Positions 14,943 to 17,966 of a stretch of 17,966 nt of DNA are shown here, in pieces. The stretch's first letter is position 1, and each line of letters starts with the position of its first letter. Source of the DNA: Bacteroidales bacterium (GTDB lineage Bacteria > Bacteroidota > Bacteroidia > Bacteroidales > WCHB1-69); the NCBI GenBank assembly GCA_012519525.1, contig JAAYQB010000107.1, forward strand, positions 1 through 17,966, read 5' to 3'. Under the pieces are notes generated by a model. It did no database searches. It saw nothing but the letters and a program-made list of their open reading frames with translations, and was not told the DNA's origin. The position numbers and the translations under genes were made by a program.

Positions 14943-16664
14943 TTATTTATTTTTAATCCATCCTTGCACTTCTGCCAATTGAAGCGGTGGTGTTTCTAAT
15001 TTCAGTTTTTTACGTAAACCGTTTAAATCGTTAAAAAGTTTGGTATCGCTTGCCGTTTTAAGATTCTCAAGGGTTTGTATTCCCAATTGACGTAAAGCCG
15101 GTATCCAGATTTTTGGAACTCCTTCTTTTTCAAAATCTTCATCTTTTGCTATCGCTGCTTGTTTTTTGGGTCGCATCAGCGGGAAAAACAACACATCTTG
15201 AATAGAGGGTGAATTGGTCATAAACATAACCAAGCGGTCAATACCAATACCTACTCCTGCCGTCGGCGGCATTCCGTATTCGAGTGCCGTCAGAAAATCA
15301 TGGTCGATATACATGGCTTCGTCATCGCCTTTTTTCAACAATTGCAGCTGTTGTTCAAAACGATAGCGTTGGTCTATAGGGTCGTTGAGTTCTGAATAAG
15401 CATTGGCTAACTCTTTTCCGTTGACCATCAACTCGAAGCGTTCGGTTAGCTTTTCGTTGCTACGATGACGTTTACACAAAGGCGACATTTCAATAGGATA
15501 ATCAATAATAAAAGTAGGTTGGATAAAATTTGCTTCACATTTTTCGCTAAATATTTCATCTATTAATTTGCCTACTCCCATGCTGTCGTCGGTTTCGATA
15601 GATAATTTTTGACACACCGAACGTAAGTCCTTCTCGTCCATGCCGCTTACATCGTAACCCGTGTATTGTCGAATAGCATCCAATATGCTTATACGTGCAA
15701 ACGGTGCTTTAAAATCAACTGTCTTATCCCCTATTGTTACTTGTGTTTTTCCATGCAATTTAAGAGCGATGCGTTCGATAAGTGTTTCGACCGATTGCAT
15801 CATCCAATTATAGTCTTTGTAAGCTACGTACAACTCCATCGCCGTAAACTCCGGGTTGTGCGTGCGATCCATTCCTTCGTTGCGAAAATTACGACTAAAC
15901 TCATACACTCCATCAAAACCGCCTACGATTAAACGCTTTAGATAAAGCTCGTTAGCAATACGTAAATACAAAGGCATGTCCAAGGTGTTGTGATGTGTTA
16001 CAAAAGGACGTGCCGCAGCTCCGCCCGGTATGGGTTGTAAAACAGGCGTTTCAACTTCCAAATAACCTTGTTCATTATAGTAATTGCGAATTTCGTTGAT
16101 AATTTGCGTTCTTTGTTTAAAGGTTTCTTTGATGTGCGGATTGACTACCAAATCAACATAACGCATACGATAGCGTTGTTCGGGATCGGTAAAAGCATCG
16201 TACACTTTTTCGTCGGTTTGCTTGACAATGGGTAATGGACGTAAAGACTTAGCCAACAATGTAAATTCTTTTACATGTACGGTTATTTCACCCATTTGTG
16301 TAATAAAGACAAAACCTTTTACTCCGATAAAATCTCCAATATCCAATTTTTTGTAAACTAAGTTATAAAGACTTTTATCTTCGCCCGGACATATTTCATC
16401 TCTTTTGGTATATACCTGTATACGACCTTCGGCATCTTGAAGCTCATAAAACGCTGTAGCTCCCATTATGCGTTGACTCATAATACGCCCCGCTATACTT
16501 ACCTCTTGATAAGCCGACGGATTTTTTTCGAAATTAGCCAATATATCTGTCGAAACGGCATTGACCACGTACTCATCGGCAGGATAAGCATTGATACCCA
16601 TGCTTGCAAAACTTTTCAGCTTTTCTCTTCTAATAATCTCTTGTTCGCTTAATTCCAAGCTCAT
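14943..16664 (-). CDS. lysS: Lysyl-tRNA synthetase, class II
   Basis: This enzyme charges tRNA-Lys with lysine. The 573-residue protein has an N-terminal OB-fold anticodon-binding domain at about 50-140 (VSIAGRIMSQRIMG through HVKEFTLLAKS) and a class II catalytic core. Motif 1 is at about 185-215 (IINEIRNYYNEQGYLEVETPVLQ), motif 2 at about 255-280 (FRNEGMDRTHNPEFTAMELY) and motif 3 at about 470-482 (GVGIGIDRLVMFM). About 70 residues follow FFPLMRPKK and end LAEVQGWIKNK, an extension seen in Bacteroidota enzymes and absent from the roughly 500-residue E. coli form. It is the first gene of the minus-strand block, with a promoter-like box at 16749. Confidence 0.97.
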   Translation of the reverse strand: MSLELSEQEIIRREKLKSFASMGINAYPADEYVVNAVSTDILANFEKNPSAYQEVSIAGRIMSQRIMGATAFYELQDAEGRIQVYTKRDEICPGEDKSLYNLVYKKLDIGDFIGVKGFVFITQMGEITVHVKEFTLLAKSLRPLPIVKQTDEKVYDAFTDPEQRYRMRYVDLVVNPHIKETFKQRTQIINEIRNYYNEQGYLEVETPVLQPIPGGAAARPFVTHHNTLDMPLYLRIANELYLKRLIVGGFDGVYEFSRNFRNEGMDRTHNPEFTAMELYVAYKDYNWMMQSVETLIERIALKLHGKTQVTIGDKTVDFKAPFARISILDAIRQYTGYDVSGMDEKDLRSVCQKLSIETDDSMGVGKLIDEIFSEKCEANFIQPTFIIDYPIEMSPLCKRHRSNEKLTERFELMVNGKELANAYSELNDPIDQRYRFEQQLQLLKKGDDEAMYIDHDFLTALEYGMPPTAGVGIGIDRLVMFMTNSPSIQDVLFFPLMRPKKQAAIAKDEDFEKEGVPKIWIPALRQLGIQTLENLKTASDTKLFNDLNGLRKKLKLETPPLQLAEVQGWIKNK

Positions 16665-16748
16665 TTTTATTTTATTTTCTATGTGGATTTGATTTTAATA
16701 GACTATAGTATGAATATCAATATAAAAAAGATTGTCATTTAGTCCTTG

Positions 16749-16756
16749 CAAAAATA
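16749..16756 (-). promoter_or_regulatory. Candidate -7 promoter box (TATTTTTG) for lysS
   Basis: A minus-strand TAnnTTTG match 85 bases before the lysS start codon. No clear TTG lies at -33 spacing. It is the only good box in the gap, which supports lysS as the first gene of its operon. Confidence 0.45.
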
Positions 16757-16856
16757 AACATTTTTTTAATACATGAAACATGATTTACTATAGAAATTAA
16801 AATTAGACAGCATTGCTATTAGCTACAATTAATTACATATAAAATATTGAAAATTC

Positions 16857-16945
16857 CGAAAAAAATACAGCCAACAAACCGATATTTTCACGGAAATATT
16901 TTGATTTTTTTATTAAAGGTAATAAAATAATGTATATTTTTGCAA
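16857..16945 (+). repeat. Boundary direct repeat C, copy 1
   Basis: This roughly 90-base AT-rich segment recurs at 17873-17966. The core at 16881-16912 is identical over 32 bases to 17900-17931; the flanks differ at scattered positions. It ends in a TAnnTTTG box (TATTTTTG, 16935-16942) followed by CA, in the same place in both copies. The core contains a short ATATTT/AAATAT hairpin. The two copies are 1,019 bases apart and enclose one gene. The 16680-16856 stretch before it holds nothing I can recognise apart from the lysS promoter box. Confidence 0.8.
16935..16942 (+). promoter_or_regulatory. Promoter-like box inside repeat C copy 1
   Basis: TATTTTTG points toward the lipoprotein gene, about 120 bases upstream of its start. 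A TTG lies at 16901-16903, but that is 31 bases away, longer than the usual spacing. If active, each repeat would bring its own promoter to the gene downstream. Confidence 0.4.
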
Positions 16946-16966
16946 AAATATTATAAAGAAAAAATG

Positions 16967-17011
16967 TTAGAAGTTAAATATACATACGAATGCTGTATAT
17001 TTACTTCGTAA
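16967..17011 (+). other. Imperfect palindrome upstream of the lipoprotein gene
   Basis: AAATATACA (16976-16984) and TGTATATTT (16994-17002) form a perfect 9-bp stem with a 9-base loop. The stem extends outward through GAAG/CTTC and TTA/TAA with single-base bulges at about 16974 and 17008. It ends 8 bases before GTTAGCGGT. It has no T-run after it, so it is not a standard terminator. Confidence 0.55.
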
Positions 17012-17018
17012 ATTAAAC

Positions 17019-17027
17019 GTTAGCGGT
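17019..17027 (+). repeat. Gene-hugging inverted repeat, left (GTTAGCGGT)
   Basis: This is the exact reverse complement of ACCGCTAAC at 17700-17708. It lies 34 bases before the lipoprotein start codon, and the partner lies 8 bases after the stop codon. Confidence 0.6.
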
Positions 17028-17061
17028 CATGTTAAAAGACAATAATGCACGATAGACAAAT

Positions 17062-17691
17062 ATGAAATCAACAATTATAGTTGCACTACTTCTGACTTTT
17101 CTGACTTCATGTTCAGGACAGACAAGCAATGACACGACAAAATTCAAAAAAGAAATACCTACTTGGGAAAATGGTGAACCAGACCTCTTTTACAAATTGA
17201 CGCAGCAAAAAGTAAAGCAGTTAAAAATCGACACGTTACAAAGTGGATACGACTCTTTACAAATAAGAATTTGGTATGACTATTCCTTAATGTCACTTCG
17301 TAAGTTATTAATCATCAAGCGGACAAATGCGACTTGGACAGCTACTGCATACACATTGACCGTGGACTGGGACGCATCCAATTTGACCGAAAAAGTAAAA
17401 ACCCAAAAGGCAGAAACATTAAATCCTAAAAATGGGTGGGACAGTTTTCTTAATAAGTTATTCGCTTTACAAATCATGACACTTCCAAACATGGACAACA
17501 TTTCTGGACTGGAAGATGGCTGGACAGACGGAATAAGTTACAATGTTGAAGTGGCAACAAAAAAACAATATCGTTTTTACGGCTATCATTTACCCGACAA
17601 ATTTCAAGACAAATACTGGCAAGCAAAAAATATGGTTGACATTTTAAAGTTAGTTGAGACCGAATTTGGAATTACAAGTGGAATAAGATGA
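17062..17691 (+). CDS. Predicted lipoprotein of unknown function
   Basis: The 209-residue product begins with a lipoprotein signal peptide: MKSTIIVALLLTFLTSC, with a lipobox-like LTSC and the lipidated Cys at residue 17, then SGQTSNDTT. It should be anchored to a membrane on the periplasmic side or on the surface. The mature protein has mixed alpha/beta character with many aromatic residues, including IRIWYDYSLMSLRKLLIIKR, WTATAYTLTVDWDASN, NGWDSFLNKLFALQIMTLPN, LEDGWTDGISYNVEVATKKQYRFYGY and a C-terminal helix MVDILKLVETEFGI. I do not recognise a named family. The gene is alone, with no partner gene, inside the repeat-bounded unit 16857-17966, and points away from lysS. Position, flanking repeats and the GC-rich tail suggest it arrived as a cassette. 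The coding call is solid; function is unknown. Confidence 0.8.
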   Translation: MKSTIIVALLLTFLTSCSGQTSNDTTKFKKEIPTWENGEPDLFYKLTQQKVKQLKIDTLQSGYDSLQIRIWYDYSLMSLRKLLIIKRTNATWTATAYTLTVDWDASNLTEKVKTQKAETLNPKNGWDSFLNKLFALQIMTLPNMDNISGLEDGWTDGISYNVEVATKKQYRFYGYHLPDKFQDKYWQAKNMVDILKLVETEFGITSGIR

Positions 17692-17699
17692 AAACACGA

Positions 17700-17708
17700 A
17701 CCGCTAAC
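17700..17708 (-). repeat. Gene-hugging inverted repeat, right (ACCGCTAAC)
   Basis: The exact reverse complement of 17019-17027. It also forms the outer left arm of the GC-rich foldable sequence that ends at 17834. Confidence 0.6.
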
Positions 17709-17834
17709 AGCACATTTGCAAAAGGCGGGGTACCGTGCTTCGCAGACAGTTTTGTGGTAGCCGAAAGTTTTGTGCACCGCATTAAGTTCAGTAGTAAAAA
17801 TCCCGCCCGAACTCAAACCCCAAAACCGTTATGC
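17703..17834. other. GC-rich foldable sequence, attC-like
   Basis: The region is clearly richer in G and C than its surroundings. Outer arms GCTAAC (17703-17708) and GTTATGC (17828-17834) pair with a single unpaired T, and inner arms GGCGGG (17724-17729) and CCCGCC (17802-17807) pair perfectly. Between them a direct repeat AGTTTTGTG occurs at 17748-17756 and 17766-17774. A palindromic pair of core-like boxes just after a cassette gene, with an unpaired base in the stem, recalls integron attC recombination sites. However, the boxes do not fit the RYYYAAC/GTTRRRY consensus exactly, so the identity is inference. No protein-coding gene is evident in it. Confidence 0.4.
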
Positions 17835-17872
17835 AACACCCTTTACTCACTAATCTTGATTAAATTAATAAA

Positions 17873-17966
17873 CGAATAAAAAAATACAACCAATAAACTG
17901 ATATTTTCACGGAAATATTTTGATTTTTTTACCGCATAGTAATAAAATTATGTATACATTTGCAAA
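17873..17966 (+). repeat. Boundary direct repeat C, copy 2 (runs to the window end)
   Basis: This is the second copy of the repeat at 16857-16945, including the identical 32-base core at 17900-17931 and a TAnnTTTG box (TACATTTG) at 17955-17962. It is cut by the window edge, so whether another cassette follows cannot be seen. Confidence 0.8.

Noticed and set aside
16857..17966. The unit as an insertion sequence
   Set aside because: The boundary repeats are direct rather than inverted and the only gene encodes a lipoprotein with no transposase motif.

Overview
This window looks like a stretch of chromosome from an AT-rich member of the Bacteroidota, probably Bacteroidales-like. The evidence is the TAnnTTTG promoter boxes in front of most transcription units, the weak Shine-Dalgarno signals, the Bacteroidota-style protein forms (lysyl-tRNA synthetase with a C-terminal extension, split transketolase, exported proteins with Gln just after the signal peptide) and a GxxExxY protein. 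Species cannot be named from what is visible. I see no rRNA, tRNA, CRISPR array, transposase or integrase gene.

Layout. (1) 1-960 is accessory: a small zinc-ribbon gene broken by one frameshift, then a GxxExxY-family gene enclosed by a roughly 47-bp imperfect inverted repeat, itself nested in degenerate direct repeats. (2) 969-7009, all on the minus strand and probably transcribed as one or more operons in the order exonuclease, rluD, recO, malic enzyme, transketolase C-terminal subunit, rsmE. This covers DNA and RNA maintenance plus carbon metabolism. (3) 7017-7167 is a divergent promoter region. On its plus side are pyrG (CTP synthase) and folP (dihydropteroate synthase), one base apart. 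(4) 9642-16664, minus strand: lysS, dnaB, pgk, rpe, then two exported proteins of unknown function whose genes overlap by 4 bp. They meet folP convergently at about 9614-9641. (5) 16857-17966 is accessory again: one lipoprotein gene in a roughly 1-kb unit bounded by near-identical direct repeats. Nested inside are a 9-bp inverted repeat hugging the gene and a GC-rich, attC-like foldable sequence.

The central 15 kb is ordinary housekeeping: translation (lysS), replication (dnaB), glycolysis and pentose phosphate (pgk, rpe, transketolase, malic enzyme), repair (recO, exonuclease), rRNA modification (rsmE, rluD) and nucleotide/folate synthesis (pyrG, folP). The interesting material is at the two ends. 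Both ends look like small gene cassettes carrying their own repeats and promoter-like boxes but no recombinase, inserted beside conserved operons. The best candidate for something undescribed is the right-hand lipoprotein cassette (16857-17966). Its second boundary repeat runs to the window edge, so a further unit may lie just outside.
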